64,000 bases of DNA from Pseudomonas gingeri (lineage in GTDB: Bacteria > Pseudomonadota > Gammaproteobacteria > Pseudomonadales > Pseudomonadaceae), in NCBI RefSeq assembly GCF_013385425.1, contig NZ_JACAQA010000006.1, positions 117,654 through 181,653 on the forward strand. Reading direction: 5' to 3'. A program made the translations under genes and the position numbers. Numbering within the stretch: position 1 is the first letter of the stretch; every line of letters begins with the position of its first letter. Of this stretch, positions 54,590-63,763 are shown piece by piece. The notes under the pieces were generated by a model. It was not told where the DNA came from and did no database searches. It saw nothing but the letters and a program-made list of their open reading frames with translations.

Positions 54590-55810
54590 ATGCGCCGCGT
54601 CGTTATCACTGGTCTGGGCATCGTTTCGTGCCTGGGCAATGACAAAGAGACCGTCTCCGCTAACCTGCGTGCAAGCCGCCCTGGCATCCGCTTCAACCCG
54701 GAATATGCCGAAATGGGTCTGCGTAGCCAGGTTTCCGGCTCCATTGACCTCAATCTCGAGGAACTGATCGATCGCAAGATCTATCGCTTCGTCGGCCACG
54801 CGGCGGCTTACGCCTACCTGGCCATGAAAGACGCCATCGCCGACTCCGGTCTGAGCGAAGAGCAGGTGTCCAACCCGCGTACCGGCCTGGTGGCCGGCTC
54901 GGGCGGCGCCTCGACCCTGAACCAGATGGAAGCGCTGGATATCCTGCGCGAAAAAGGCGTCAAGCGCGTCGGTCCGTACCGTGTGACCCGGACCATGGGC
55001 AGCACCGTTTCCGCCTGCCTGGCCACTCCGTTCAAGATCAAGGGCCTGAACTACTCGATCTCCTCCGCCTGCGCCACCAGTGCTCACTGCATCGGCACCG
55101 CCCTGGAGCAGATCCAGATGGGCAAGCAGGACATCGTCTTCGCCGGTGGCGGTGAAGAAGAACATTGGAGCCAGTCGTTCCTGTTCGACGCCATGGGCGC
55201 GCTGTCCACCCAGTACAACGAAACCCCGGAAAAGGCCTCCCGCGCCTACGACGCCAAGCGTGACGGTTTTGTCATCGCCGGCGGTGGCGGCATGGTGGTG
55301 GTCGAGGAGCTGGAACACGCTCTGGCCCGTGGCGCGAAGATCTACGCGGAAATCGTCGGCTACGGTGCAACTTCCGACGGCTACGACATGGTCGCGCCAA
55401 GCGGCGAAGGCGCGGTCCGTTGCATGCAGATGGCCATGGCCACTGTCGACGGTCCGATCGACTACCTGAACACCCACGGCACCTCGACTCCGGTTGGCGA
55501 TGTCGCGGAAATGAAAGGTGTACGTGAAGTCTTCGGCGACAAGGCCCCGGTCATCAGTTCGACCAAGAGCCTGTCCGGTCACTCCCTGGGCGCCGCCGGC
55601 GTTCACGAAGCGATCTACTGCCTGCTGATGATGGAAGGCAAGTTCATTGCCGGCTCCGCCAACATCGAAGAGCTGGACCCGGAAGTCGCTGACATGCCGG
55701 TACTGACCAAGACCCGCGAAAACGTTGAATTGAACAACGTGATGAGCAACAGCTTCGGCTTCGGCGGCACCAACGCCACCCTGGTCCTGAAGCGCTGGCA
55801 GGGCAAGTAA
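54590..55810 (+). CDS. fabB: 3-oxoacyl-ACP synthase I FabB
   Basis: 406 residues. KAS nucleophile C161 in [14 protein letters not shown], and catalytic His residues in NTHGTSTP and [11 protein letters not shown]. Elongates cis-3-decenoyl-ACP after FabA and is required for unsaturated fatty acids. Terminator follows at 55831. Confidence 0.97.
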   Translation: MRRVVITGLGIVSCLGNDKETVSANLRASRPGIRFNPEYAEMGLRSQVSGSIDLNLEELIDRKIYRFVGHAAAYAYLAMKDAIADSGLSEEQVSNPRTGLVAGSGGASTLNQMEALDILREKGVKRVGPYRVTRTMGSTVSACLATPFKIKGLNYSISSACATSAHCIGTALEQIQMGKQDIVFAGGGEEEHWSQSFLFDAMGALSTQYNETPEKASRAYDAKRDGFVIAGGGGMVVVEELEHALARGAKIYAEIVGYGATSDGYDMVAPSGEGAVRCMQMAMATVDGPIDYLNTHGTSTPVGDVAEMKGVREVFGDKAPVISSTKSLSGHSLGAAGVHEAIYCLLMMEGKFIAGSANIEELDPEVADMPVLTKTRENVELNNVMSNSFGFGGTNATLVLKRWQGK

Positions 55811-55830
55811 GCCCGGCTTGATCGCGAGAT

Positions 55831-55863
55831 AAAAAAGCCCCGACTGGTTCGGGGCTTTTTTTT
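55831..55863 (+). terminator. Rho-independent terminator of fabAB
   Basis: AAAAAAGCCCCGA-CTGGT-TCGGGGCTTTTTTTT, 20 bp after the fabB stop; strong on the plus strand, A run also allows the minus strand. Confidence 0.93.
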
Positions 55864-56014
55864 ACCTGCTGGAAGGGAACACACCTCCTGAAAGTGAACA
55901 CGGTCCTGTGGCGAGCGGGCTTGCGCACGTTCTGCACCAAATCCCGTCAGATACTTGCAAACAAGGCCTCTGTTCTATACTCATGCTGAGCAAATCTCCT
56001 GAAAAGGAGCCAAC

Positions 56015-56437
56015 ATGAAACGTTTTCTCTGCTCCCTCGCATTTGTTGTCATCAGCGCTGCAAGTAGTCTGCCCTCGATTGCAAATGCCCAGGTGGGCAT
56101 TCATATCAACTTGGGCGCACCTCCCCCACCGAGTTATGTTGTTCCGCCAGCTCGCCCGGGATATATCTGGGCACCCGGGTACTGGAATCTCGTAGGCGGT
56201 CGCCGTGTATGGGTAAACGGCTTCTGGGTACCGGCTCGACCGGGGTATGCCTACACCCCTGCACGTTGGGTTCACGGCCCCCACGGTTGGCATTTTCAAA
56301 AACCAGGGTGGAGTCACCATCGGCCACCCCAACATCATAAACCGCCTCATAAGCCACCCCATCACAAGCCTCCTCATAAACCCCCTCATAAGCCTCCAGC
56401 AGGCGGTGGCGGGCATGGTGGAAGACCTCGTCCTTGA
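56015..56437 (+). CDS. Secreted YXWGXW-repeat protein with His/Pro/Lys-rich tail
   Basis: 140 residues, ATG 56015. Signal peptide ~1-25 (RFLCSLAFVVISAASSLPS then IANA). Residues ~45-95 contain YXWGXW-like motifs (PGYIWAPGYW, VWVNGFWVP, YTPARWVHGPHGWHF), followed by a 40-residue H-K-P-P repeat tail (HHKPPHKPPHHKPPHKPP type). The tail could bind metals or polyanions. Base composition and codon use (GTT, CCA, AAA) are lower in GC than in neighbours. Exported; function unknown. GAAAAGGAG before the ATG. Confidence 0.75.
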   Translation: MKRFLCSLAFVVISAASSLPSIANAQVGIHINLGAPPPPSYVVPPARPGYIWAPGYWNLVGGRRVWVNGFWVPARPGYAYTPARWVHGPHGWHFQKPGWSHHRPPQHHKPPHKPPHHKPPHKPPHKPPAGGGGHGGRPRP

Positions 56438-56558
56438 TCAGTCGATGCCCACAACGTAAAAGGCCAGGGGCGTGAGCGGGAAAAAAGCTGAACATCACTC
56501 AGGCGTAGTGATCTATAAAGTTCAGGGTCTTTTCCCGTCACTCTTCATGAGGTTTGTC

Positions 56559-56975
56559 ATGACCATCACCATCAACACCGAATCCAGCGAAGGTTTTCGT
56601 CACAGCGTGCAGATCGATGATCATCAGTTGTTTGCCGATGTGCCCAAGACGGCGGGGGGCGAAGGCTCAGCACCGGAACCCCACGACTACTTCGACGCCG
56701 CCCTGGGGACCTGCAAGGCCCTGACCCTCAAGCTCTATGCCCAGAAGAAAGGCATCCCGCTGACCGGGGTCACCGTCGAGGTCAAGCGCGACAACAGCCA
56801 GGAACAGAAAGGCAAGTACGGCCTGCTGGTCAAACTGACCCTCAAGGGCGTGCTCAGCGATGCCCAGCGCGAAGAGCTGCACAAAGTCGCGGATCGCTGC
56901 CCGATCCACAAGTTGATGACCACCACCGAAGTCAGCATCGAAACCCTGTTGTCCGAAGGTGCGTTCAGCCAGTAA
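56559..56975 (+). CDS. OsmC-family peroxiredoxin
   Basis: 138 residues from ATG 56559 (GAGG upstream). OsmC/Ohr fold with the two redox cysteines: DAALGTCKALTLKLYAQKKG and KVADRCPIHKLM. The redox Cys pair catalyses organic hydroperoxide reduction. Ends EVSIETLLSEGAFSQ. 62 bp before the pirin gene and the same strand; OsmC-pirin pairs are common in pseudomonads. Confidence 0.88.
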   Translation: MTITINTESSEGFRHSVQIDDHQLFADVPKTAGGEGSAPEPHDYFDAALGTCKALTLKLYAQKKGIPLTGVTVEVKRDNSQEQKGKYGLLVKLTLKGVLSDAQREELHKVADRCPIHKLMTTTEVSIETLLSEGAFSQ

Positions 56976-57037
56976 GGGCAACGGCGAAAAAGCGGGTTAT
57001 GCTCTGCGCATCGCCCGCTGAGCCAGGAAGCCCTGCC

Positions 57038-57922
57038 ATGAACACACCACTGGTGATCCGTCCTCGCGCCGAGGATGTCGAAGGCCAACCGATCCTGCGG
57101 CCCCTGCCCTCGGCCCAGTGCCGCAGCGTCGGCCCCTTCGTGTTTTTCGACCATATGCTGGAAACCCGCTATCCACCGGGGCACGGGATGAATGTGCGGC
57201 AGCACCCGCATATCGGCCTGTCAACCCTGACCTACCTGTTCGACGGCGAGATAGTGCACAAGGACAGTCTCGGCTCCGAGCAGCACGTCAAGCCTGGCGA
57301 TGTCAGCTGGATGACCGCCGGCAGCGCCATCGCCCATGTCGAACGGACCCCGGCCGATCTGGTCGCCAGTGGTTCCAGCCTGCATGGCTTGCAGATCTGG
57401 CTGGCGTCACCCAAGGTGCTGGAACAGGGGCCAGGGCATTACAGCCATCACCCGGCTGCCAGCCTGCCCGTCAGTGACAATCTGGGGGTGCGCATCCGCC
57501 TGGTGGCAGGTAGCGGCTTTTGCCTGACCTCACCGGTGCCGGTGCTGTCGCCGACGCTGTATGCCGATATCCACATGGAAAGCGGGACCACCCTGCTGAT
57601 TGCGGATGAGTATGAGGAGCGTGCGGTCTATGTGCTGGCAGGCGAGGCACAGCTGGAGGGTGAAGCGCTGGAGCCGCGCAGCCTGGTGGTGCTGCCGACC
57701 GGGGAAAGCCTCACGCTGTTCGCCGAGGGTGAATGTCATCTGGTGGTGATCGGCGGGGCGCCGCTGGATGGGCCACGACGGATGAACTGGAACTTCGTGG
57801 CCAGTGATCCGGTGTTGATCGATCAGGCACGGGCACGCTGGGCGGCCAGGGATTGGCCGACGGTGCCGGGGGAAAGCGAGCGGATCGAGTTGCCGCGCAA
57901 GCCCGCGGCGGAAAAAACCTGA
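57038..57922 (+). CDS. Pirin family protein
   Basis: 294 residues from ATG 57038. N-terminal cupin with metal ligands: MNVRQHPHIGLSTLTYLFDGEIVHKDSLG and PGDVSWMTAGSAIAHVER, then a second cupin with EYEERAVYVLAGEAQLEGE and GGAPLDGPRRMNWNFVASDP. Pirins bind iron or act as quercetinases/redox sensors; the role here is unknown. Follows OsmC closely; a REP pair follows. Confidence 0.9.
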   Translation: MNTPLVIRPRAEDVEGQPILRPLPSAQCRSVGPFVFFDHMLETRYPPGHGMNVRQHPHIGLSTLTYLFDGEIVHKDSLGSEQHVKPGDVSWMTAGSAIAHVERTPADLVASGSSLHGLQIWLASPKVLEQGPGHYSHHPAASLPVSDNLGVRIRLVAGSGFCLTSPVPVLSPTLYADIHMESGTTLLIADEYEERAVYVLAGEAQLEGEALEPRSLVVLPTGESLTLFAEGECHLVVIGGAPLDGPRRMNWNFVASDPVLIDQARARWAARDWPTVPGESERIELPRKPAAEKT

Positions 57923-57982
57923 ATCAGAGAAACCTTACGAGTCGGGTTTATCAGCGAGGTCTGCGGCGTGCTTGAGGACGCT

Positions 57983-58075
57983 TTCGCGGGCAAGCCCTGC
58001 TCCTACAGTTTTTTCTCGTTCACAAGATTTGTGCACGACACCACCCTGTAGGAGCAGGGCTTGCCCGCGAAGAGG
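57983..58075. repeat. REP pair in tail-to-tail orientation
   Basis: 57983-58008 TTCGCGGGCAAGCCCTGC-TCCTACAG, then ~35 bp, then 58044-58075 CCCTGTAGGAGCAGGG-CTTGCCCGCGAAGAGG. The order is reversed relative to the other REPINs (right arm first), so these are either two adjacent halves or an inverted doublet. Between pirin and dienelactone hydrolase genes. Confidence 0.8.
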
Positions 58076-58096
58076 CCCTCAAGACCGCCAGAACGC

Positions 58097-58825
58097 TTAA
58101 CCCTTGAACACTTCTTCCAGCAGATTGTGCATCGACACAAACGCACGGCCGGCCGTCTTCGCGTCATACATCATCATGCCCGGCACATTGGCATGCGGGT
58201 CGGTAAAGGAATGCACCGCGCCGCCGTAGCTCAACAGCTGCCAATCGATACCCGCGGCATTCATTTCCTCTTCGAATGCCGGCAGTTGCTCTTTCGGCAC
58301 CAACGGGTCGGAGGCGCCATGCAGCACCAGCACCGAGCCCTTGATGTTCTGCGCATCCGCTGGATTCGGCGTATCCAGCGTGCCGTGGAACGACACCGTC
58401 GCTTTCAACGGCGCGCCGGTGCGAGCCAGTTCCAGCGAGCAGCAACCGCCGAAGCAGAAACCGAAGGTCGCCAACTGCGCCGGATCCACCACGGCCAGCC
58501 CCTGGCTTTGCAGCGCCTCGAACGCCGCCTGCATGCGTTTGCGCAGCAGGGCACGGTCATTTTTCAACGGCATCATCGCCGCGCCAGCCTCATCGCCATT
58601 GCTCGGACGAACCGATTGACCGTACAGGTCGGCGATCAACACCACATACCCCTTGGCCGCGACCGCCTGGGCGATCGTCTCGGCGCCGGCGCTGACGCCC
58701 ATCCAGTTCGGCGCCATCAGCAGGCCCGGACGTGGCCCCTTGTGGCCGGCATCAAAGGCCAGACGGCTCTCATAGGATTGGCCATCGATCTGATAGACCA
58801 CCGAACTCACAGTAACTTGGCTCAT
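58097..58825 (-). CDS. Dienelactone hydrolase family protein
   Basis: 242 residues from ATG 58825 (GGAG). DLH fold with nucleophile Cys in TFGFCFGGCCSLEL, catalytic Asp in HGASDPLVPKE and His in GGAVHSFTDPHA. Hydrolyses enol-lactone or ester bonds; the physiological substrate is unclear as no catabolic genes flank it. Single gene downstream of the htpG terminator. Confidence 0.9.
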   Translation of the reverse strand: MSQVTVSSVVYQIDGQSYESRLAFDAGHKGPRPGLLMAPNWMGVSAGAETIAQAVAAKGYVVLIADLYGQSVRPSNGDEAGAAMMPLKNDRALLRKRMQAAFEALQSQGLAVVDPAQLATFGFCFGGCCSLELARTGAPLKATVSFHGTLDTPNPADAQNIKGSVLVLHGASDPLVPKEQLPAFEEEMNAAGIDWQLLSYGGAVHSFTDPHANVPGMMMYDAKTAGRAFVSMHNLLEEVFKG

Positions 58826-58855
58826 TTCGGACTCCGATAAAAACATCCAAGGATA

Positions 58856-58882
58856 AAAAAACCCGCCGAAGCGGGTTTTCGT
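58856..58882 (-). terminator. Rho-independent terminator of htpG
   Basis: Minus strand: GAAAACCCGC-TTCG-GCGGGTTTTTTTA, 10 bp after the htpG stop. Separates htpG from the dienelactone hydrolase gene. Confidence 0.93.
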
Positions 58883-58891
58883 ACAACCAGT

Positions 58892-60796
58892 TTAAACCGA
58901 CAACTCAACCAACAGCTTGTTCAGACGGCGCACATAAGCCGCCGGATCCTTCAGGCTGTCACCGGCCGCCAGGGCTGCCTGGTCGAGGAGGATGTGCGAC
59001 AGATCGCCAAAGCGGTCTTCGTCCGGCTCGCCATCGAGCTTCTCGATCAGCGGGTGCGTCGGGTTGAATTCGAAGATCGGCTTGGAGTCCGGCACCTTCT
59101 GCCCGCTCGCTTCGAGGATCTGGCGCATCTGCAAGCCCAGGTCCTGCTCACCGATGGCCAGGATCGCCGGGGAGTCGGTCAGGCGGTGGGAAACCCGCAC
59201 TTCGCTGACAGCGTCGCCCAGGGCGGTCTTGATACGCTCAACCAGGCCCTCTTTGGTCTTGGCGACTTCCTCGGCAGCCTTCTTGTCCTCTTCCGAGTCC
59301 AGGTTGCCCAGGTTCAGGTCACCGCGGGCCACGTCGACAAAGCTCTTGCCGTCGAACTCGTTGAGGTAGCTCATCAGCCACTCGTCGATACGGTCGGTCA
59401 GCAGCAGCACTTCGATGCCTTTCTTGCGGAAGACTTCCAGGTGCGGGCTGTTCTTGACCTGGGCGTAGGTTTCGCCGGTCAGGAAGTAGATCTTGTCCTG
59501 GCCTTCCTTGGCGCGGGCCAGGTACTCGGCCAGGGACACCACTTGCTCGCCGTCGTCACCCAGGGTGGAGGCGAAACGCAGCAGGCCGGCAATTTTTTCC
59601 TTGTTGGCGAAATCTTCAGCCGGGCCTTCTTTCATCACCTGGCCGAAGTTTTTCCAGAAGCCCTTGTATTGCTCAGGCTCGTTCTTCGCCAGCTTTTCCA
59701 GCATGTCGAGGACACGCTTGGTCAGCGCCGACTTCATCGAGTCGATGATCGGGTCTTTCTGCAGGATTTCCCGCGACACGTTCAGGGACAGGTCGTTGGA
59801 GTCGACCACACCCTTGATGAAGCGCAGGTACAACGGCAGGAAGGACTCGGCCTGATCCATGACGAACACGCGCTGCACGTAGAGCTTGAGGCCTTTCGGC
59901 GCTTCACGCTGGTACAGGTCGAACGGGGCACGGGCCGGTACGTAGAGCAACGAGCTGTATTCCAGCTTGCCTTCGACCTTGTTGTGGCTCCAGCTCAGCG
60001 GGTTCTCGAAGTCATGGGCGATGTGCTTGTAGAACTCCTGGTATTCCGTATCCGTCACTTCAGTGCGTGGACGGGTCCACAGGGCACTGGCGCGGTTGAC
60101 GGTTTCCCATTCCGGGGCAGGTTTCTCTTCGCCTTCGACAGCGGCCACTTCTTTCGGCAGCTCGATCGGCAAAGCGATATGGTCGGAGTACTTCTTGATG
60201 ATATTGCGCAGACGCCAGCCATCGGCGAACTCGTTCTCACCGGACTTCAGGTGCAGGACGATGCGGGTACCACGGTCGGCTTTCTCGACGGTGGCGACTT
60301 CGAACTCGCCCTCGCCCTTGGACGACCAGTGCACGCCTTCGCTGGCGGAAAGGCCGGCGCGACGGCTGAACACTTCAACCTGGTCGGCGACGATAAAGGC
60401 CGAATAGAAGCCCACGCCGAACTGACCGATCAGGTGCGAGTCCTTCTTCTGGTCGCCCGAGAGGTTCTTCATGAAATCGGCGGTGCCGGATTTGGCGATG
60501 GTCCCCAGGTGGGTGATCACATCGTCGCGGCTCATGCCGATACCGTTGTCTTCGAGGGTGACGGTGTTGGCGTCCTTGTCGAAGCTCACACGGATTTTCA
60601 GTTCCGCGCCACCTTCCAGCAACTCAGGCTTGGACAGGGCTTCGAAACGTAATTTGTCGACAGCGTCGGAGGCGTTGGAGATCAATTCGCGAAGGAAAAT
60701 TTCCTTGTTGGAATACAGCGAATGGATCATGAGGTGCAGCAGTTGCTTCACCTCGGTCTGGAAGCCCAGGGTTTCCTTTTGAGTTTCCACACTCAT
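58892..60796 (-). CDS. htpG: Molecular chaperone HtpG (Hsp90)
   Basis: 634 residues from [20 protein letters not shown] at 60796; an ATG at 60802 is nearby. GHKL ATPase N-terminal domain with [29 protein letters not shown] and [15 protein letters not shown], middle domain with catalytic Arg region, and C-terminal dimerisation part. Promoter has a sigma-32-like pattern (60863-60890), in line with heat-shock control. Own terminator. Confidence 0.96.
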   Translation of the reverse strand: MSVETQKETLGFQTEVKQLLHLMIHSLYSNKEIFLRELISNASDAVDKLRFEALSKPELLEGGAELKIRVSFDKDANTVTLEDNGIGMSRDDVITHLGTIAKSGTADFMKNLSGDQKKDSHLIGQFGVGFYSAFIVADQVEVFSRRAGLSASEGVHWSSKGEGEFEVATVEKADRGTRIVLHLKSGENEFADGWRLRNIIKKYSDHIALPIELPKEVAAVEGEEKPAPEWETVNRASALWTRPRTEVTDTEYQEFYKHIAHDFENPLSWSHNKVEGKLEYSSLLYVPARAPFDLYQREAPKGLKLYVQRVFVMDQAESFLPLYLRFIKGVVDSNDLSLNVSREILQKDPIIDSMKSALTKRVLDMLEKLAKNEPEQYKGFWKNFGQVMKEGPAEDFANKEKIAGLLRFASTLGDDGEQVVSLAEYLARAKEGQDKIYFLTGETYAQVKNSPHLEVFRKKGIEVLLLTDRIDEWLMSYLNEFDGKSFVDVARGDLNLGNLDSEEDKKAAEEVAKTKEGLVERIKTALGDAVSEVRVSHRLTDSPAILAIGEQDLGLQMRQILEASGQKVPDSKPIFEFNPTHPLIEKLDGEPDEDRFGDLSHILLDQAALAAGDSLKDPAAYVRRLNKLLVELSV

Positions 60797-60862
60797 GGTC
60801 ATCAAACTCCAATTGGATGGCAGTGGCCGCCCCCGAAAGGGTTGGCGGCGGGTTGTCATCAA

Positions 60863-60890
60863 AGTTGGGGGCTATGACGGGGATTTCAAG
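60863..60890 (-). promoter_or_regulatory. Predicted sigma-32 (heat-shock) promoter of htpG
   Basis: Minus strand: CTTGAAA (60884-60890), 12-bp spacer, CCCCCAACT (60863-60871). The -35 matches the sigma-32 consensus 7/7, the -10 CCCCATnT-like part is good. The -35 includes the stop codon (TGA) of the upstream thioesterase gene. Confidence 0.7.
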
Positions 60891-61341
60891 TGCCCGGAAG
60901 TGTTTCCTCGATCTTGAAGTGAGCCCGGGCGGTGGCAATCGGCTCGGCCTCGCTGCTTTGCCAGGCCGTGATGGCGAGGTTCGCCACCCGCCGGCCCTGG
61001 CGACAGAGATCACATCGGGCGTAGGTGTCGCGATATTGCCCGGCGCGCAGATAGTCGACGGAAAAGTCGATGACCTTGGGCACCCCCGGCGAACCGGTAA
61101 ACACCAGCAGGTGCAGGGCGGCGGCCAGTTCCATGAAACCGGCGATCACGCCACCGTGAATCGCCGGCAGCAACGGGTTGCCGATATTGTCCTTGTTTGC
61201 CGGCAGGCGGAACAACAGCTCGTCGCCCTGGCGTGAGCACTGGATACCGATCAGCTTGGCGTAGGGGATAAGCTCCAGCAATTGCCCGTAGTCGCCCTGC
61301 TGATGGGCTTGTTGCAACATTTTCTTGAAGTCGTTGCTCAT
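60886..61341 (-). CDS. PaaI-type hotdog thioesterase
   Basis: 151 residues. Hotdog with NPLLPAIHGGVIAGFMELAAALHLLVFTG, the HGG and acidic helix of PaaI-like enzymes, and VIDFSVDYLRAGQYRDTYARCDLCRQGR. Coupled to the next thioesterase gene by overlap of four bases (start overlaps stop of 61338 gene). Probably hydrolyses an acyl-CoA; substrate unknown. The 3' end contributes to the htpG promoter. Confidence 0.86.
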   Translation of the reverse strand: MSNDFKKMLQQAHQQGDYGQLLELIPYAKLIGIQCSRQGDELLFRLPANKDNIGNPLLPAIHGGVIAGFMELAAALHLLVFTGSPGVPKVIDFSVDYLRAGQYRDTYARCDLCRQGRRVANLAITAWQSSEAEPIATARAHFKIEETLPGT

Positions 61342-61814
61342 GCCGCACCGCCGTTGAGCGAGCCGCTGAAGCTGTGGGCACCCTTGATGCCCTTGCCCAT
61401 GCGCATGAAGGTGCCGACCACGTGGGCGATGGGTTGCTGGGGATCATCCTGATAGGCAAAACCGCGGGCGAAGATGATGTCGCGGGTCACCCGATAACAT
61501 TCAGCGAATCCGTAGACGTCCTTGTGCGGCGCCGCCGGGTGCATGTAGTCGATGCGCAGGTCCAGGGTCGGACAGACCTCGAACTCGGGCAGGACACACA
61601 AGGTGGCCATGCCGCAGGCGGTGTCCATCAGGGTCGTCAGCACCCCGCCGTGGATCACCCCGGAGTTCGGGTCGCCGACGATCTCGGCGCTGTAGGGCAG
61701 GATCACAGTCAACCCCGTGGCATCGGCGCTGTGCAAACGCAGCCCGAGGACCTGGCAGTGGCGGATGGCGCTGAGAAAGCGTGTGGCACGCTCGAAAATC
61801 GGGTTCTGGCTCAT
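61338..61814 (-). CDS. PaaI-type hotdog thioesterase
   Basis: 158 residues from ATG 61814; ATG 61862 is also in frame but less family-like. Hotdog core with GDPNSGVIHGGVLTTLMDTACGMATLCVL, PTLDLRIDYMHPAAPHKDVYG. Sequence differs from its downstream neighbour, so a tandem of two diverged thioesterases rather than a recent duplication. Likely first gene of the pair. Confidence 0.87.
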   Translation of the reverse strand: MSQNPIFERATRFLSAIRHCQVLGLRLHSADATGLTVILPYSAEIVGDPNSGVIHGGVLTTLMDTACGMATLCVLPEFEVCPTLDLRIDYMHPAAPHKDVYGFAECYRVTRDIIFARGFAYQDDPQQPIAHVVGTFMRMGKGIKGAHSFSGSLNGGAA

Positions 61815-61980
61815 GAACTGATAGCTCTCATCCGGAGAAAAACGTCCATAAAAACGAAACATCAGGAAAAAGTTCCGCTCGGTCGGCACTTATATATCTT
61901 TTAAAATCAAGGAACTAATCCCTTGGGGCTGTGTTCTGAAGGCCAGTAGTCAGTGATATCCACACAGGAGCAACACCCCC

Positions 61981-62226
61981 ATGCGTAAGACTTTAGCTAT
62001 TGCCTTGATGTTGACCGCTACCCTCGGTCTCGCCGCCTGCGATAAAAAATCCGAGGACAAAGCTCAAGACGCCAACCAACACGCCCAGGAAGCTCAGAAG
62101 AGCATGAACGAAGCTCAGGATAAGGTGAACGAGGCCGCCAAGGAAAACGCCGAAGCTGCCAAAGCTCAGGCTGAATCCAACAAAGCGGCGGTTGAAGAGC
62201 AATCCAAGGAAGCCACCGGCTCCTGA
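61981..62226 (+). CDS. Ala/Glu-rich coiled-coil lipoprotein
   Basis: 81 residues. Lipoprotein signal MRKTLAIALMLTATLGLAAC with lipidated Cys20, followed by DKK (Asp+2, Lys+3). Asp+2 is an inner-membrane retention signal in enterics and Lys+3 in P. aeruginosa, so it is probably held in the inner membrane. The mature part (SEDKAQDANQHAQEAQKSMN and so on) is a continuous helical, Glu/Lys/Ala coiled coil reminiscent of OprI, without a Lys-Lys tail. Role unknown. Terminator follows. Confidence 0.78.
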   Translation: MRKTLAIALMLTATLGLAACDKKSEDKAQDANQHAQEAQKSMNEAQDKVNEAAKENAEAAKAQAESNKAAVEEQSKEATGS

Positions 62227-62277
62227 TTGCCCTGGAGGTTCTTGCAAGGACTCACCGGCAAAAACCTTCACGCAAAA

Positions 62278-62308
62278 TAAAACCCGCCAAGTGCGGGTTT
62301 TATTTTTT
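62278..62308 (+). terminator. Rho-independent terminator of the lipoprotein gene
   Basis: AAAACCCGC-CAAGT-GCGGGTTTT-ATTTTTTC, about 50 bp after the stop. Confidence 0.9.
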
Positions 62309-62349
62309 CTGGCGTCTGCCACATACCCTCTACCGCCTGCCATCTCCCT

Positions 62350-62440
62350 CTGTAGGAGCCGGCTTGCTGGCGATAGCGATATTCCAGGCGACAACGATGT
62401 CGACTAACAGATCGCATCGCCAGCAAGCCGGCTCCTACAG
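62350..62440. repeat. REPIN with perfect 25-bp arms, GCTTGCTGGCGAT type
   Basis: Left arm 62350-62374 and right arm 62416-62440 are exact inverted copies, enclosing 41 bp. Perfect match suggests a recent copy. Between the lipoprotein gene and brnQ. Confidence 0.92.
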
Positions 62441-62449
62441 GGGACGCGG

Positions 62450-63763
62450 TCAGGCCAGGACTTCGTCAGGCTTGCCGAGCAGGCGGTCGATCACCACCGC
62501 AATCGCCAGCATCACCACCGACGGCACCAGCCAGGCCAGGCCCTGCTCGCTCAGCGGCAGGTGCGACAGCTGCGCCGGCATCCAGTCCGCCAGCCCGGCG
62601 CCCTTGAGGGCGTCGATCATGCCGAACAGCAACGACACCAGCATCACCGGCCCGACGATCCGCCCCTGGGCATGCCAGAACGACTGGCAGAAGCTCAGGG
62701 CCACCAGGGCGATGCACGGCGGGTAGATCGCGGTCAGGACCGGGATCGAGAAGGCAATCAGCTTGGTCAGCCCCAGGTTCGACACCAGCAGCGAGAACGC
62801 CGCCAGGATGATCACCAGGCTCTTGTAGGACAGCGGCAGGACACGACTGAAGTACTCGGCGCAGGCGCAGGTCAGGCCCACCGCCGTCACCAGGCACGCC
62901 AGGGAGATCAGCACCGCGAGGAAACCGCTGCCCAGGGAGCCGAAGGTATGTTGCACATAGGCGTGCAGCACCGCCGCGCCATTGCTGGCACCGGCCGCGA
63001 TTTCATGGCTGCCCGAACCCAGGCGGAACAGGCTGATATACACCAGCGCCAGGCCGAGCCCGGCAATCAACCCGGCAATGATCGCGTAGCGGGTGATCAG
63101 CCGGGGCGAATCGACACCGCGGGAACGGATGGCATTGACGATGACGATACCGAACACCAGGGCGCCGAGGGTATCCATGGTCAGGTAGCCATTGATGAAA
63201 CCCTGGGAGAACGGAGCCGCGACATACTCGGGGGTGGCCGTGCCGATATCGCCGGCCGGCAAGGCAAACGCCGCGATGCCCAGGGCCGCCAGGGCAATGA
63301 TCTTCAGCGGGGCGAGGAAACGCCCGACAGTGTCCAGCAGGCGCCCGGGGTACAGGGAGATGAAGAACACCAGCAGGAAGTACACCGAGCTGTAGAGCAG
63401 CAGCGCCAGTGGGCTTTCACCGGTCAACGGTGCCAGGCCGACTTCGAAGGACACAGTGGCCGTACGCGGGGTGGCGAACAGCGGGCCGACCGCCAGGTAG
63501 CAGGCCGCGGCCAACAAACCGCCGGCGACCTTGCCGATGGGGCTGCTCAGGGCATCCATGGCACCGCCGACCTTGGCCAGCGCGACCACGGTGATGACCG
63601 GCAGGCCGACCGCGGTGATCAGGAAGCCCAACGCCGCCATCCAGACATGGGGTCCGGACTGCAAACCGACGATCGGGGGGAAGATGATGTTGCCGGCCCC
63701 GACGAACAGGGCGAAGGTCATAAAGCCAAGTGCCAGGATGTCCTGGCCTTTCAACACTTTCAT
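62450..63763 (-). CDS. brnQ: Branched-chain amino acid transport system II carrier protein
   Basis: 437 residues from [20 protein letters not shown] at 63763, the length of P. aeruginosa BraB. Twelve hydrophobic segments of the LIVCS family with [18 protein letters not shown] near the start and [18 protein letters not shown] in the middle. Na+-coupled Leu/Ile/Val uptake at the inner membrane. No good Shine-Dalgarno; a longer frame upstream is unlikely. The remaining ~237 bp to the window end has no gene. Confidence 0.93.
   Translation of the reverse strand: MKVLKGQDILALGFMTFALFVGAGNIIFPPIVGLQSGPHVWMAALGFLITAVGLPVITVVALAKVGGAMDALSSPIGKVAGGLLAAACYLAVGPLFATPRTATVSFEVGLAPLTGESPLALLLYSSVYFLLVFFISLYPGRLLDTVGRFLAPLKIIALAALGIAAFALPAGDIGTATPEYVAAPFSQGFINGYLTMDTLGALVFGIVIVNAIRSRGVDSPRLITRYAIIAGLIAGLGLALVYISLFRLGSGSHEIAAGASNGAAVLHAYVQHTFGSLGSGFLAVLISLACLVTAVGLTCACAEYFSRVLPLSYKSLVIILAAFSLLVSNLGLTKLIAFSIPVLTAIYPPCIALVALSFCQSFWHAQGRIVGPVMLVSLLFGMIDALKGAGLADWMPAQLSHLPLSEQGLAWLVPSVVMLAIAVVIDRLLGKPDEVLA

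Noticed and set aside
58994..60652. 552-codon open frame antisense to htpG
   Set aside because: Same cause: mirror frame of a highly biased coding sequence; no Shine-Dalgarno or recognisable domain.
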